From positions 1 to 64,000 of the forward strand of contig NZ_JACVFB010000009.1 of the NCBI RefSeq assembly GCF_014529945.1: DNA of 64,000 nt, given 5' to 3'. Under the pieces are notes generated by a model. The model made no database searches. It was not told where the DNA came from and worked only from the letters and a program-made list of their open reading frames with translations. Source of the DNA: Chitinophaga varians (GTDB taxonomy: Bacteria > Bacteroidota > Bacteroidia > Chitinophagales > Chitinophagaceae). The translations under genes and the position numbers were made by a program. Every line of letters starts with the position of its first letter. Within the stretch, counting starts at the first letter, position 1. Below, in pieces: positions 28,955 through 37,162 of this stretch.

Positions 28955-29679
28955 CAGAAAATTTCAGGAATATGGATATAAATTTTATTGACACAACGAA
29001 TCAGCTGCAGGTGGCAGAAGTGGTGGTACTCCGGATGAAGTACCTCTCCTTTGTCAACTACAGCTACCTGGTGGTGGACAGGGTGACCAACCGCGCTGTT
29101 ATCATAGATCCTGCCTGGGATATTGAAAAGGTATATGCGGCCCTTGCAGACACCGGCAGTACATTGAGCGGCATTCTGGTCACTCACGCGCATCCGGACC
29201 ATATCCATCTGGCGCAGCCGCTGGCAGCCGCCTTCCATTGCCCCGTCTGGATGTCCCACGAAGAAATACATACCTCCGGATTTAACATAGAGCAGTTAAA
29301 CGGCATACAGATGATGCCATGGTCCGTCGGTCGGATGATCATTCAACCTATCCTCACGCCGGGACATACCAAAGGAAGCACCTGTTACCTCATCGGCAAT
29401 CATCTTTTCAGTGGCGATACCTTGTTTGCGGAAGGCTGCGGACTGTGCGCAGACATACCCGCGGCACATGCGATGTTTGACAGCCTGGAACGCCTTAAAA
29501 AGATGCTGACGCCGGAAACCAGGATCTACCCCGGTCATATGTATGGTAAACCACCCGGGCAACCATTTGAGCAGCTGCTGAAAGATAACATCTACCTACA
29601 GTTTAAAAATCCGCATGACTTTGCCGCGTACCGTCTTCGGAAAGGGCAGGACACCAGCGGACATTTCAAATTTTATTAA
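28951..29679 (+). CDS. Metallo-beta-lactamase-fold hydrolase (PksB/BaeB-like)
   Basis: 242 residues. The zinc-binding motif is VTHAHPDHIH, with further ligands in TPGHTKGS, FSGDTLF and YPGHMYGK; this is a glyoxalase II-like MBL hydrolase. Homologues accompany many trans-AT PKS clusters and are thought to act on thioesters, for instance clearing misacylated ACPs. The ATG at 28951 overlaps the preceding TGA (ATGA), suggesting translational coupling to the acyl hydrolase-like protein, which fits a shared proofreading job. An alternative start at 28972 (MDINF) would remove seven residues. Confidence 0.85.
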   Translation: MTENFRNMDINFIDTTNQLQVAEVVVLRMKYLSFVNYSYLVVDRVTNRAVIIDPAWDIEKVYAALADTGSTLSGILVTHAHPDHIHLAQPLAAAFHCPVWMSHEEIHTSGFNIEQLNGIQMMPWSVGRMIIQPILTPGHTKGSTCYLIGNHLFSGDTLFAEGCGLCADIPAAHAMFDSLERLKKMLTPETRIYPGHMYGKPPGQPFEQLLKDNIYLQFKNPHDFAAYRLRKGQDTSGHFKFY

Positions 29680-29757
29680 CCACCAGATACCCCATCACCC
29701 CGCAGGACGACAGTAGCCTGCAGGATGCACACATTTTTATCAACAAAAAAAATCACT

Positions 29758-30015
29758 ATGGAAAAGGAAAAAATTTATTCGATCGTAAAGGACGTCATTT
29801 TAGAAGTACTCCCTGATCTGCAGCCAGAGAAGATTACCATTGAAAAAAGTCTGAGGGAGCTGGGCGCCAACTCCATCGACCGCATGGAAGTAGTGACCCT
29901 CTCCATGGAAGCACTGGAAATGAAATTGCCACTGATGAGTTTTGCTGCCGTCAATAACATTGAAGGGCTGGTAGAAGTGCTGGCTGAACATTATACCGAA
30001 CGCGCAGCGCAATAA
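29758..30015 (+). CDS. Free-standing acyl carrier protein for beta-branching
   Basis: 85 residues. The phosphopantetheine site is Ser39 in GANSIDRMEVV, a form typical of the discrete donor ACPs (AcpK-like) of HMG synthase cassettes. It would carry malonyl, then acetyl after decarboxylation by the KS encoded 71 bp downstream, and hand acetyl to the HMG synthase. The ATG at 29758 is preferred over an in-frame ATG at 29725, which would add a poor, Lys/Thr-rich leader not seen in carrier proteins. Confidence 0.92.
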   Translation: MEKEKIYSIVKDVILEVLPDLQPEKITIEKSLRELGANSIDRMEVVTLSMEALEMKLPLMSFAAVNNIEGLVEVLAEHYTERAAQ

Positions 30016-30086
30016 CTCCTTCTTTTCTTTCAAAAGGATGCCGGACCTATGTCCGGACACGTACACGCTTTTAACCCGGCAGTATT

Positions 30087-31379
30087 ATGTTGGCACTCAG
30101 TAAAACAGGCATCACCGGAATGGGGATTATCTCTTCCATAGGCAACGACCTTGCGGAATTCAGCGCGGCGCTGCAAGCCGGTAAGTCCGGTATCAGAAAA
30201 GTACCTTCCGTGAGAGAACCGGCAGTATCCGTGGATATTGTCGCAGACATACAGCATTTTCATTTTCTGGGATCGCTGGAACGCCTACAGGACATACCAG
30301 CAGAAAAGCTGGAGCAGGCAAGGCGGCTGGGACGCCGGGCGCCGCTGACGATACAGGTTTCGCTGATCGCAGCCCTGCAGGCATGGCATAGTGCACGGCT
30401 GTTCAGTGACAGACCGTCCCCGGACCGGACAGGACTCATCGTAGCGGGGCAAAACAGCACACAGAACTACCAGTACGATATCATGCCCAAATTCAGGAAG
30501 GACCCGGAATACCTGTCGCCACGCTATGCGCTCGAATTTCTGGAAACCAACCAGGTAGGGGTGTTGAGCGAACTGTTTGACATCAAAGGCGAAGGCTTTG
30601 TCGTAGGGGGCGCCTCCGCTACCGGTAACGTAGGCATTATCAAAGGCTGCCAGCTGATACAGCTTGGATTGGCCGATGTCTGCCTTGTTATGGGCGTGGT
30701 GGCTGATCTTTCACCGATGGATATACAGGGCTTTGTCAATATCGGCGCTATGGGAGGGAAGCATTATGCCAACGAGCCGGAGAAAGCCTGCCGGCCGTTC
30801 GACAGCGCGCATGAAGGATTTATTTACGGACAGGCCGGCGCCTGCGTGATCATAGAATCCGCTGAAAGCGCCCGGAGGCGGGGCGTGCCGCTCATGGCCA
30901 CCATCATGGGCAGCTCCCTGAACCTCGACGCTAACAGCTCCGCCGATCCGAATATCAACGGCGAAACCAAAGCCATGCTGTCGGCCTTGCGGCAGGCCGG
31001 ATTATCCGCTACAGACCTCGGCTATATCAATACACATGGCAGCTCTTCTCCGTTGGGCGATAAAACGGAAGCGGCCGCGATCGGCCAGGTGTTCGGCGAG
31101 CATGCTTCCCGCTTATGGCTCAACGCCACCAAAGGACTGACAGGCCATTGCCTGTACGCTGCCGGCCTCGTGGAAGCCATTGCCACCGTGGAGCAGCTAC
31201 GCAGCGGTTTTCTGCACGGCAATAAAAATCTGGAAACACCCATCTGCACCCATCTGCAGTTCTGCGGTGCTGCCGCTGTCCAGCACAGCACAGATATCGC
31301 CATGAGCAACGCTTTCGGCTTCGGCGGTATCAATACCAGCATCATTTTCAGACGGGAACAGGATGGAGAAAAATTATAA
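30087..31379 (+). CDS. Decarboxylating ketosynthase of beta-branching cassette (Cys-to-Ser KS)
   Basis: 430 residues, KAS I/II fold. The nucleophilic cysteine is replaced by Ser177 in VVGGASATGNVG, while the two decarboxylation histidines remain (NTHGSSSPLGD and KGLTGHCLYAAG). The C-terminus keeps NAFGFGGINTS. This is the signature of PksF-type enzymes, which cannot condense but decarboxylate malonyl-ACP to acetyl-ACP for HMG synthase. It follows the donor ACP by 71 bp and precedes the malonyl AT by 23 bp, a complete acetyl-donor unit. Function is well supported. Confidence 0.93.
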   Translation: MLALSKTGITGMGIISSIGNDLAEFSAALQAGKSGIRKVPSVREPAVSVDIVADIQHFHFLGSLERLQDIPAEKLEQARRLGRRAPLTIQVSLIAALQAWHSARLFSDRPSPDRTGLIVAGQNSTQNYQYDIMPKFRKDPEYLSPRYALEFLETNQVGVLSELFDIKGEGFVVGGASATGNVGIIKGCQLIQLGLADVCLVMGVVADLSPMDIQGFVNIGAMGGKHYANEPEKACRPFDSAHEGFIYGQAGACVIIESAESARRRGVPLMATIMGSSLNLDANSSADPNINGETKAMLSALRQAGLSATDLGYINTHGSSSPLGDKTEAAAIGQVFGEHASRLWLNATKGLTGHCLYAAGLVEAIATVEQLRSGFLHGNKNLETPICTHLQFCGAAAVQHSTDIAMSNAFGFGGINTSIIFRREQDGEKL

Positions 31380-31402
31380 CAACGTCTTAAAAATCAAATA
31401 AA

Positions 31403-32548
31403 ATGAAAAAGACTTACGTATTTCCCGGACAAGGCTCGCAGGTAAAAGGAATGGGAGCAGACCTTTTCGGCCATTTTCCGGAGCTGGTAAAAAAAGCAGA
31501 TGAAATATTGGGCTATTCCATAGAAGAACTCTGTGTGAACGATCCTGAACGCAAACTGAATCAGACACAGTATACGCAGCCCGCTTTGTTTGTGGTGAAT
31601 GCGTTGTCGTATCTGAAAAAAATTGAGACGACAGGAAAACTGCCCGACTATCTCGCCGGGCATAGTCTGGGTGAGTATAACGCTTTGCAGGCCGCCGGCG
31701 TGATCAGCTTCGAAGGTGGCCTCGAAATGGTAAAGAAGAGAGGGGAACTGATGAGCCAGGCCAAAAACGGCGGCATGGCGGCTATTCTGAATACGCCGGA
31801 AGAGGCGATACGGGAAGTGCTCAAAGAGGCAAAACTCACCACCATTGATATTGCCAACCTGAACTCACCCAATCAGATCGTGGTATCCGGCCTGCAGAAA
31901 GATCTTAATAAATCACAAACGCATTTTGAGAAGGCCGGCGCAGTATTTATTCCACTGAATACCAGCGGTGCTTTCCACTCACGCTATATGAAACCCGCCG
32001 GAGATGAATTCCGGGAGTTCATACAACAGATCACTTTCTCCGCCCCCAACATAACGGTGATCGCCAATGTAACAGGGCTGCCTTATACCGCGGAAAATGT
32101 ACGGGAGAATCTGGCCGGCCAGTTATCCAGTTGTGTAAGATGGGTAGATAGTATTACCTACCTGTTATCACAGGGAGAGATGGAATTTGAAGAGCTGGGA
32201 GTAGGAGATGTATTAACGAAGCTGGTCGCAGCGATCAAAAGAAAGTATGCGCCTGCCGCGCAAACCGCTGCCAAACCAGGCATTGAGCAGGCGGTGGCCG
32301 CAACACCTCCTGTGGCGCTCAGTGAAAAAGCGATGGCACGTCAGCAGCAACAGGCAGCCACAACGGCGCTCATCGACAGGTGGAATAAAACATGCCCGCC
32401 CGGTACCAAAGTGCTGTCGGCATACTATGACAATGAACTGGAGACCAGGACCGAAGCCATGATGCTTTTCGGCCATCGTGCGGTGGTATATATGAAAGGC
32501 TATAACGGTTATTTTGACCTGAGAGAAGTGAAGGCGGTCAACCAGTGA
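31403..32548 (+). CDS. Trans-acting malonyl-CoA acyltransferase with extra C-terminal domain
   Basis: 381 residues. Residues 1-285 are a complete FabD-like AT: GQGSQ, nucleophile Ser88 in GHSLGEYNAL, carboxylate-binding Arg113 in KKRGELM, and AFHSRYM with the catalytic His. These indicate malonyl-CoA specificity, so this enzyme probably loads all AT-less PKS modules here and the free ACP. After an Ala/Pro/Gln-rich linker (about 265-300), residues 305-381 form a small separate domain with the spaced pattern WNKTCPPGTKV....D..ETRTEAM.LFGHRAVVY..GYNGYF.L. From memory this resembles a small stand-alone domain in bacterial and phage proteins; its role here is unknown. It is the last gene of the operon; a strong hairpin follows. 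Confidence 0.93.
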   Translation: MKKTYVFPGQGSQVKGMGADLFGHFPELVKKADEILGYSIEELCVNDPERKLNQTQYTQPALFVVNALSYLKKIETTGKLPDYLAGHSLGEYNALQAAGVISFEGGLEMVKKRGELMSQAKNGGMAAILNTPEEAIREVLKEAKLTTIDIANLNSPNQIVVSGLQKDLNKSQTHFEKAGAVFIPLNTSGAFHSRYMKPAGDEFREFIQQITFSAPNITVIANVTGLPYTAENVRENLAGQLSSCVRWVDSITYLLSQGEMEFEELGVGDVLTKLVAAIKRKYAPAAQTAAKPGIEQAVAATPPVALSEKAMARQQQQAATTALIDRWNKTCPPGTKVLSAYYDNELETRTEAMMLFGHRAVVYMKGYNGYFDLREVKAVNQ

Positions 32549-32579
32549 CCTGATCGCTGAAGAAACGTACAAGCGTTTG

Positions 32580-32614
32580 ATGCCTGTCCGGGGAATTCCT
32601 GCCCGGACAGGCAT
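32580..32614. terminator. Hairpin between convergent genes at end of PKS operon
   Basis: A 12-bp perfect stem, TGCCTGTCCGGG (32581-32592) pairing with CCCGGACAGGCA (32602-32613), with a 9-nt loop. It lies between the trans-AT stop (32548) and the convergent DUF4386 stop (32628). There is no long T run, so it may be a structural terminator serving both directions. Confidence 0.65.
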
Positions 32615-32627
32615 TGCTGTGCCACAG

Positions 32628-33311
32628 CTATGTGGGCACTGCCACGGGCCTTTTCTCAAATCCTTTCATCATCAGCCAGCCTCCCAGGATCATTTCCTGG
32701 AGGGCGGTCGGTGCATTCATGGCCAGGTATTCCGTGGTAATGATGTCCAGCAGCTGGAACAGACTGAAGATACTGGCCAGTGCAGATAATAAATTGCCGA
32801 CCAGGCCCCATACTGAGAGCCATTGCGGGACCAGCTTTGCCTTCAGCAGCAGGGTATAAAACATGATGTTGCCTGCGCATAAAACCAGGATCATAAATAC
32901 GTGGTTGATATAATCACGGGTCACCTTCAATACTTCCCCCATCGCTGCATAATGAAACGCAGCCTGCGCTTCATTTTCCCTGAATGTCTTACTAACCACC
33001 AATACCGATAGCAGCAGGATGATACCAACGATCACCAGCGTGGCAGCTATTATGCGCAGGCTGAGAAAGCCAATGGATAAACTACTGCCAAAATTTTTGA
33101 TAACAGGATATAGCAGAATGCCAATCCCCACATACGACAGCGACATGATGAACTGAAAGATCGCTGACAGGATGACCCTGTTGTTGTTGGCGGCCGCCTC
33201 TGTCAGGTACCTTGCAGAGTCGATTGCAGGGGAAACACTAAATATCCCCGAAAGAATACCTACTAAAAATAAGAAACCTGCGAGTCTTTCCTTTCTTAGC
33301 ATTAGATCCAT
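32628..33311 (-). CDS. DUF4386-family membrane protein
   Basis: 227 residues with about six hydrophobic segments: LAGFLFLVGILSGIF near the N-terminus, then segments around residues 45-70, 80-108, 130-155, 160-185 and a C-terminal one. The opening RKERLAGFLFLVGI and the later DYINHVFMILVLCAGNIMFY are typical of DUF4386 inner-membrane proteins, whose function is unknown. Monocistronic; it converges on the PKS operon and is probably not part of it. Confidence 0.75.
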   Translation of the reverse strand: MDLMLRKERLAGFLFLVGILSGIFSVSPAIDSARYLTEAAANNNRVILSAIFQFIMSLSYVGIGILLYPVIKNFGSSLSIGFLSLRIIAATLVIVGIILLLSVLVVSKTFRENEAQAAFHYAAMGEVLKVTRDYINHVFMILVLCAGNIMFYTLLLKAKLVPQWLSVWGLVGNLLSALASIFSLFQLLDIITTEYLAMNAPTALQEMILGGWLMMKGFEKRPVAVPT

Positions 33312-33575
33312 AAGTTGTTTTTTTACAGGCCAGAATATTGTTTTGATGTTTCAGGCAGCAGAGCATCATTGATAATTTTACATCGCTGCGCGGTCAGCAG
33401 TTGTAGGTTTAAACGCCCTGTCCGGAATGTCTTGCCTGATACGGGTTTTCGTTATTACAGGTACAGCCGGAATGTATAAGCATGGATTGGGTTTACATGG
33501 CTTCCGGCACTGTGGAAGCGAAGATAAGTTTTTTTATCCGGTATACAAATGCCATTGCGTATTCCGATCTGTCAA

Positions 33576-34385
33576 CTATGGTTGTGGTGAAGTGTTTTGT
33601 ATAAAATCTTCAAATTTCCTCACTTCAATAGTGTCGGGGTATTGTCCGTCCTTTCTGTTAAGGAAGATGTATTTATCATTGAAATATATTATTTCCCGGG
33701 CTGGGGTGGAGGTGGGAGTTATGTTAGTAGTGTTTTTAAAATTCTCGGGAAGTAAAAATGAATTATGAAACACTTTCAGACAGAAAAGAAAGAGCATAAT
33801 GGAAGGAGCAAGGGAAATCACAAGAACTATACAGATGATGATTTCTACAGCCGGGGAAAAATGCGCCCTGATTTTTTGGTAGATCAGTTTTAACATGAGA
33901 AATATTAGCGGGCAGAATACGGTAATTTTCATGATTCCCCATAAGCTGATTCTTTTACCTTTGAATGCAGCCTGGAGCGTGTCTACCCAAAAATAATGTG
34001 ACAACATGATAACCGACAGGGAAAATGTGATAACCACTTTTATCTCATCCTTTCCAAACACAGGATGTACTGGTTTTATACCTTCCTGATCCGGCTGCTC
34101 TTTATTATTACCGGCCATGCTGCCTGATCCCAGAATGGTATGGACAGCCCATTTGGGTAACTGTATAATAAGCACGTTCAGGAGGCATATGAGCAAGAGG
34201 ACAGATAGAATAAGCAGGCCGTCCGGAATTAACTGAGTTACGGAAAAAAAACGAATACAGGAAGGGTGTATACACAGCAGTTCTGCCAGCTGCCAGATTC
34301 CTCCCAGCAGCGTAGGTAGTAATACTATCATGCTTAAATTGTCTTTGATCCGGCCATAAATTCCGGGTGTGTTTGGAGTAGACAT
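33576..34385 (-). CDS. Uncharacterised multi-pass membrane protein
   Basis: About 269 residues from the ATG at 34385 (MSTPNTPGIYG); an upstream in-frame ATG at 34424 would add 13 polar residues. I see hydrophobic stretches near MIVLLPTLLGGIW, LLILSVLLLICLLNVLII, VVITFSLSVIMLSHYF, ITVFCPLIFLMLKLIY and IIICIVLVISLAPSIMLFLF, so four or five membrane spans, followed by a soluble C-terminal tail of about 60 residues. I do not recognise a family. No partner gene is evident. Confidence 0.6.
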   Translation of the reverse strand: MSTPNTPGIYGRIKDNLSMIVLLPTLLGGIWQLAELLCIHPSCIRFFSVTQLIPDGLLILSVLLLICLLNVLIIQLPKWAVHTILGSGSMAGNNKEQPDQEGIKPVHPVFGKDEIKVVITFSLSVIMLSHYFWVDTLQAAFKGKRISLWGIMKITVFCPLIFLMLKLIYQKIRAHFSPAVEIIICIVLVISLAPSIMLFLFCLKVFHNSFLLPENFKNTTNITPTSTPAREIIYFNDKYIFLNRKDGQYPDTIEVRKFEDFIQNTSPQP

Positions 34386-34783
34386 TCTTTTTTTGTTTGG
34401 GGGTGATCGACAATATTGAATCACAATCTACAACAAAACAGTTTTTACCAGATCATTTGTAGTTAGGATAACTTATTGTTTAAGTGGAGTGTGCCTTGGG
34501 AATTTGGAAGTGACCAGGCAGGGGAGTCAGGATATTTCAGTTTCGATGTAAACGGCGCTTTCCTTTAAGCAGGTAATTGCAATAACACTAATTTTTAGTA
34601 TATTAATTATTTTTAATTAGTTGGTGTTTACACTGGTTACGGTCTTTGGGGGATTTTTGGGGCTATTCTTATGCGGATAATGCCTTATTATCCTTCTTTT
34701 TACTGCTATCATTTTGCAGTTATCTATTTTGATCTTAACTTTGCGCCCTCATTCACAACTTTAGAACAGAATTTTGAACAGAA
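34386..34783. other. AT-rich intergenic region between divergent genes
   Basis: A 398-bp gap between two divergently transcribed membrane protein genes. Apart from the promoter at 34713-34743, I see only AT-rich tracts (around 34590-34622) and no further ORF, RNA or repeat. Confidence 0.5.
34713..34743 (+). promoter_or_regulatory. Bacteroidota-type promoter (TTTG-N19-TAACTTTG)
   Basis: TTTG (34713-34716), a 19-bp spacer and TAACTTTG (34736-34743) match the Bacteroidota sigma consensus TTTG-N19-TAnnTTTG exactly. It sits about 41 bp upstream of the ATG at 34784. Confidence 0.65.
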
Positions 34784-35170
34784 ATGTGGGATAGATTTTA
34801 CTTTAGAGTCATTGGCGTTTTTATTTTACTGAACGGCGTATTATTTTTATTTAAGAACTGGATGTTGGACAATGGAGTACACCACAATGTGTTGCTCTTC
34901 GGAAACCTCGCACTGGCTTTACTGTCAGCATTTACCTACAACATGAGCCGCAAAGGCGTACAGGCAGAAAGCAATGCTGTGTTTATGCTTCGTGTATACG
35001 GAGCCATGATCAGCAGAATGATGCTTTGTCTGGCAGGTATCACCATCTATGCGGTAGTGAACAGAGCGAATACCAGCAAATACACCATATTTACCCTGAT
35101 GTTCTTCTATGCGGTATATGCCGTATGTGAGAATGTTAGTTTGCAGAAAGTTGCCCGCCCGGGCAAATAA
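34784..35170 (+). CDS. Small four-helix membrane protein, unknown function
   Basis: 128 residues with four hydrophobic helices (about 8-24, 34-52, 64-88 and 95-115), the first beginning FRVIGVFILLNGVLFLF. It is very Met/Phe/Leu-rich with few charges, so an integral inner-membrane protein. I do not recognise a named family. It has its own consensus promoter 41 bp upstream and an intrinsic terminator just after the stop, so it is a monocistronic, probably well expressed gene. Confidence 0.75.
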   Translation: MWDRFYFRVIGVFILLNGVLFLFKNWMLDNGVHHNVLLFGNLALALLSAFTYNMSRKGVQAESNAVFMLRVYGAMISRMMLCLAGITIYAVVNRANTSKYTIFTLMFFYAVYAVCENVSLQKVARPGK

Positions 35171-35197
35171 AAAGACCGACCTATGGCCGGTCTTTTT
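35169..35197 (+). terminator. Intrinsic terminator after small membrane protein gene
   Basis: AAAAAGACCG (35169-35178) pairs with CGGTCTTTTT (35188-35197), with an inner CC/GG pair around a TAT loop; the T tract makes it a good rho-independent terminator, possibly acting for the convergent gene too. Confidence 0.85.
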
Positions 35198-35218
35198 ATT
35201 TGATTTTTTGCAGGTGAT

Positions 35219-35632
35219 CTATTCTACCCAATAGGTTAATGTTACCACGATGTAGCCATCAGGGCCTACATTTCCGCTGCTGAGCGTTACTGTTTTGGAA
35301 ACAGCGCCATCCCAGTTGCCAGGATATGCACCAAAGGTGTATGTGCCGGCAGGGAGGTTTTCAAATTTGTCTTCATCTTCCTGTCCACCGGGGTAATAAT
35401 ACTCACCGGTGGCTACATTCTGCGCCCAATAGCCGCGCAGGCCTGAACCTCCTGTAACAGGCGCCCCATGAATATCCACCAGGGTTATCCGGACATTAAA
35501 TTCCTGTGAAATCTTGTCGGCAGGCTTCTCTGTAACAGACGACGGGTTTACTGTTTTCTCCGTAACGGAAGCGGCATGGCTTTGTACAAAAAATAAAGCT
35601 GACAGGGCACTTAAAACAACTGTTTTTCTCAT
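35219..35632 (-). CDS. Secreted protein with transthyretin-like/Cna-B-like beta fold
   Basis: 137 residues. A signal peptide (MRKTVVLSALSALFFVQSHA) is followed by a low-complexity SVTEK repeat region (two copies of SVTEK, about 22-40) and a single beta domain with VRITLVDIHGAPVTG, KFENLPAGTYTFGAYPGNW and a C-terminal VTLTYWVE strand. The GAPV...LPAGTYTF layout is that of carboxypeptidase-regulatory / prealbumin-like modules. Function unknown; probably periplasmic or exported. Confidence 0.7.
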   Translation of the reverse strand: MRKTVVLSALSALFFVQSHAASVTEKTVNPSSVTEKPADKISQEFNVRITLVDIHGAPVTGGSGLRGYWAQNVATGEYYYPGGQEDEDKFENLPAGTYTFGAYPGNWDGAVSKTVTLSSGNVGPDGYIVVTLTYWVE

Positions 35633-35899
35633 CGGTTAAAATTTAACATTCAGGTTTTCAAAATAAAACTCAGGTTTTCGATTATCTATTTAAGATAGAT
35701 TTTTTTTCCGGAATGAGATGTTATTTTATGATGAAACGAGCCGGATACGACCCCAATACCGGCCCCTGAGGCATAAACCCCTAAAGACTGCCATGGTGGC
35801 GGGATATACCGCCTGTTCGCAGTGATTTGCTTTATTTTAGTAGTCGCCCGATCTATCCGTTTCTCCTTTTCTCATATTTCTTAACCCAAACCCCTATTT

Positions 35900-36853
35900 A
35901 TGAGCAAATACATCCTCTCTTTGTTGCTGTTGAGTGCCATGGTATTTTCTGCCTGTAAGAAAGAGCAGAACGGCACCTCAGCTGAGAACAACGCAGCCAC
36001 GCCGGCCGACAAAGTACAAATAAACGATCACCAGGGCCAGGTACTTACGCCGGCAGGCTGGGTGGCCCAATCACAGGTACATCATATTGAAACCGGAGAA
36101 TACCTCAGCGGTGAAGGTAACAGGCTGCGTAAATACGACCGCAATGGTAAGGTGCTGGCCGATTACGGCGCCATCGAACAGGATGCCGCCAGGGTGCCGT
36201 TCAATCCGGAAAAATCCAAAAAGCCCGGTGGTGGCATATTCCCGCTGGGTTCCGGCTGGATCACTTACACCTACTGGACGAACAACACCGCTTCGGCCAT
36301 CTCTTATTTCGCTACCAGCTGGACGGTCCCTCCCGCTCCGACAGTGAATTCCGGCCAGACCATCTTCCTCTTCAACGGATTGCAGAATGCCAACAACATC
36401 CTGCAGCCGGTGTTGCAGTGGGGCCCCTCTGCTGCCGGCGGTGGTTACTATTGGGCCATTGCTAACTGGTACGTAGGTACGAACACGGTATACAGCAACC
36501 TGATACGCGTGAACCCGGGCACCAATTTGCAGGGCATCATGAGCCTCATTGGCGGTAGCGGCAGCACCCGCAGCTATACGTCAGTCTTTACCGGCTATCC
36601 TTCTATTAATCTTACCGTGAACAACATTCCCACCCTCTACTGGGCGGCGGAATCCATGGAAGCGTATGGAGTGGTTACCTGCTCCAACTATCCCAATACC
36701 GCCAAAACAAGGCTCAGTGGTATCGATCTGAGAGTGGGCGGCGCACAGGCGCCCCTGTCATGGTCTGTAGACAATGCTGTTACGGATTGCGGCCAGCATT
36801 CTACGGTGGTAACACAGGGTACGCCTAACGGCATCGTAGATATCTATTATTGA
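35900..36853 (+). CDS. Lipoprotein with possible eqolisin-like (G1 peptidase) beta-sandwich
   Basis: 317 residues. Lipobox SAMVFSAC with Cys at residue 19 and a following KKEQNG spacer indicates an outer-membrane lipoprotein. Residues 110-317 contain YFATSWTVPPAP, IFLFNGLQN, PVLQWG..AAGGGYYWAIANWYV and YWAAESMEAYG, which resemble the beta-sandwich and the Gln/Glu positions of glutamic (G1) peptidases. That resemblance is by eye only; a non-catalytic carbohydrate-binding sandwich is equally possible. It is followed by an intrinsic terminator. Confidence 0.6.
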   Translation: MSKYILSLLLLSAMVFSACKKEQNGTSAENNAATPADKVQINDHQGQVLTPAGWVAQSQVHHIETGEYLSGEGNRLRKYDRNGKVLADYGAIEQDAARVPFNPEKSKKPGGGIFPLGSGWITYTYWTNNTASAISYFATSWTVPPAPTVNSGQTIFLFNGLQNANNILQPVLQWGPSAAGGGYYWAIANWYVGTNTVYSNLIRVNPGTNLQGIMSLIGGSGSTRSYTSVFTGYPSINLTVNNIPTLYWAAESMEAYGVVTCSNYPNTAKTRLSGIDLRVGGAQAPLSWSVDNAVTDCGQHSTVVTQGTPNGIVDIYY

Positions 36854-36879
36854 CAACACCCGAAACGGTGACGGGCATA

Positions 36880-36915
36880 AAAGCCTTGCAGGAGTTATCT
36901 GCAAGGCTTTGTTTT
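36880..36915 (+). terminator. Intrinsic terminator
   Basis: AAAGCCTTGCAG (36880-36891) and CTGCAAGGCTTT (36899-36910) form a 12-bp perfect stem with a 7-nt loop, followed by GTTTTT. Confidence 0.9.
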
Positions 36916-36950
36916 TAAGTTTGTATTTTCTTTTCTCCCTCACACTTCCA

Positions 36951-36990
36951 TCGTGGGAACAGTCCCATAATAATGGGAGCGTTCCCACGA
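36951..36990. promoter_or_regulatory. Nested 40-bp dyad, probable LacI-type double operator
   Basis: Outer arms TCGTGGGAAC (36951-36960) and GTTCCCACGA (36981-36990) are perfect inverted repeats; inner arms CCCAT (36964-36968) and ATGGG (36973-36977) are too. Each half also reads as an imperfect TGGGAAC/GTTCCCA palindrome (36954-36967 and 36974-36987), like a LacI/GntR-type operator. It lies about 170 bp upstream of the FAD oxidoreductase gene. Confidence 0.5.
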
Positions 36991-37162
36991 AAAATATCTC
37001 CCGAAATATTTTGTTCCATCAAATTCTTTATCAAAATTTAAATCAATATTAGACAGTACTTTTAGCGACCAGGTATGATCACCGACCAGGACCAGGTTCC
37101 ACCGTTATGAGAAAACATCTTCCTACATCCCGGGAATTTTCCCACGAGCAACCGGTAAACAG

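Noticed and set aside
33427..33768. 113-codon plus-strand ORF in and next to the 33576-34385 gene
   Set aside because: It overlaps the end of the antisense membrane protein gene and has no domain, signal or codon pattern of its own.
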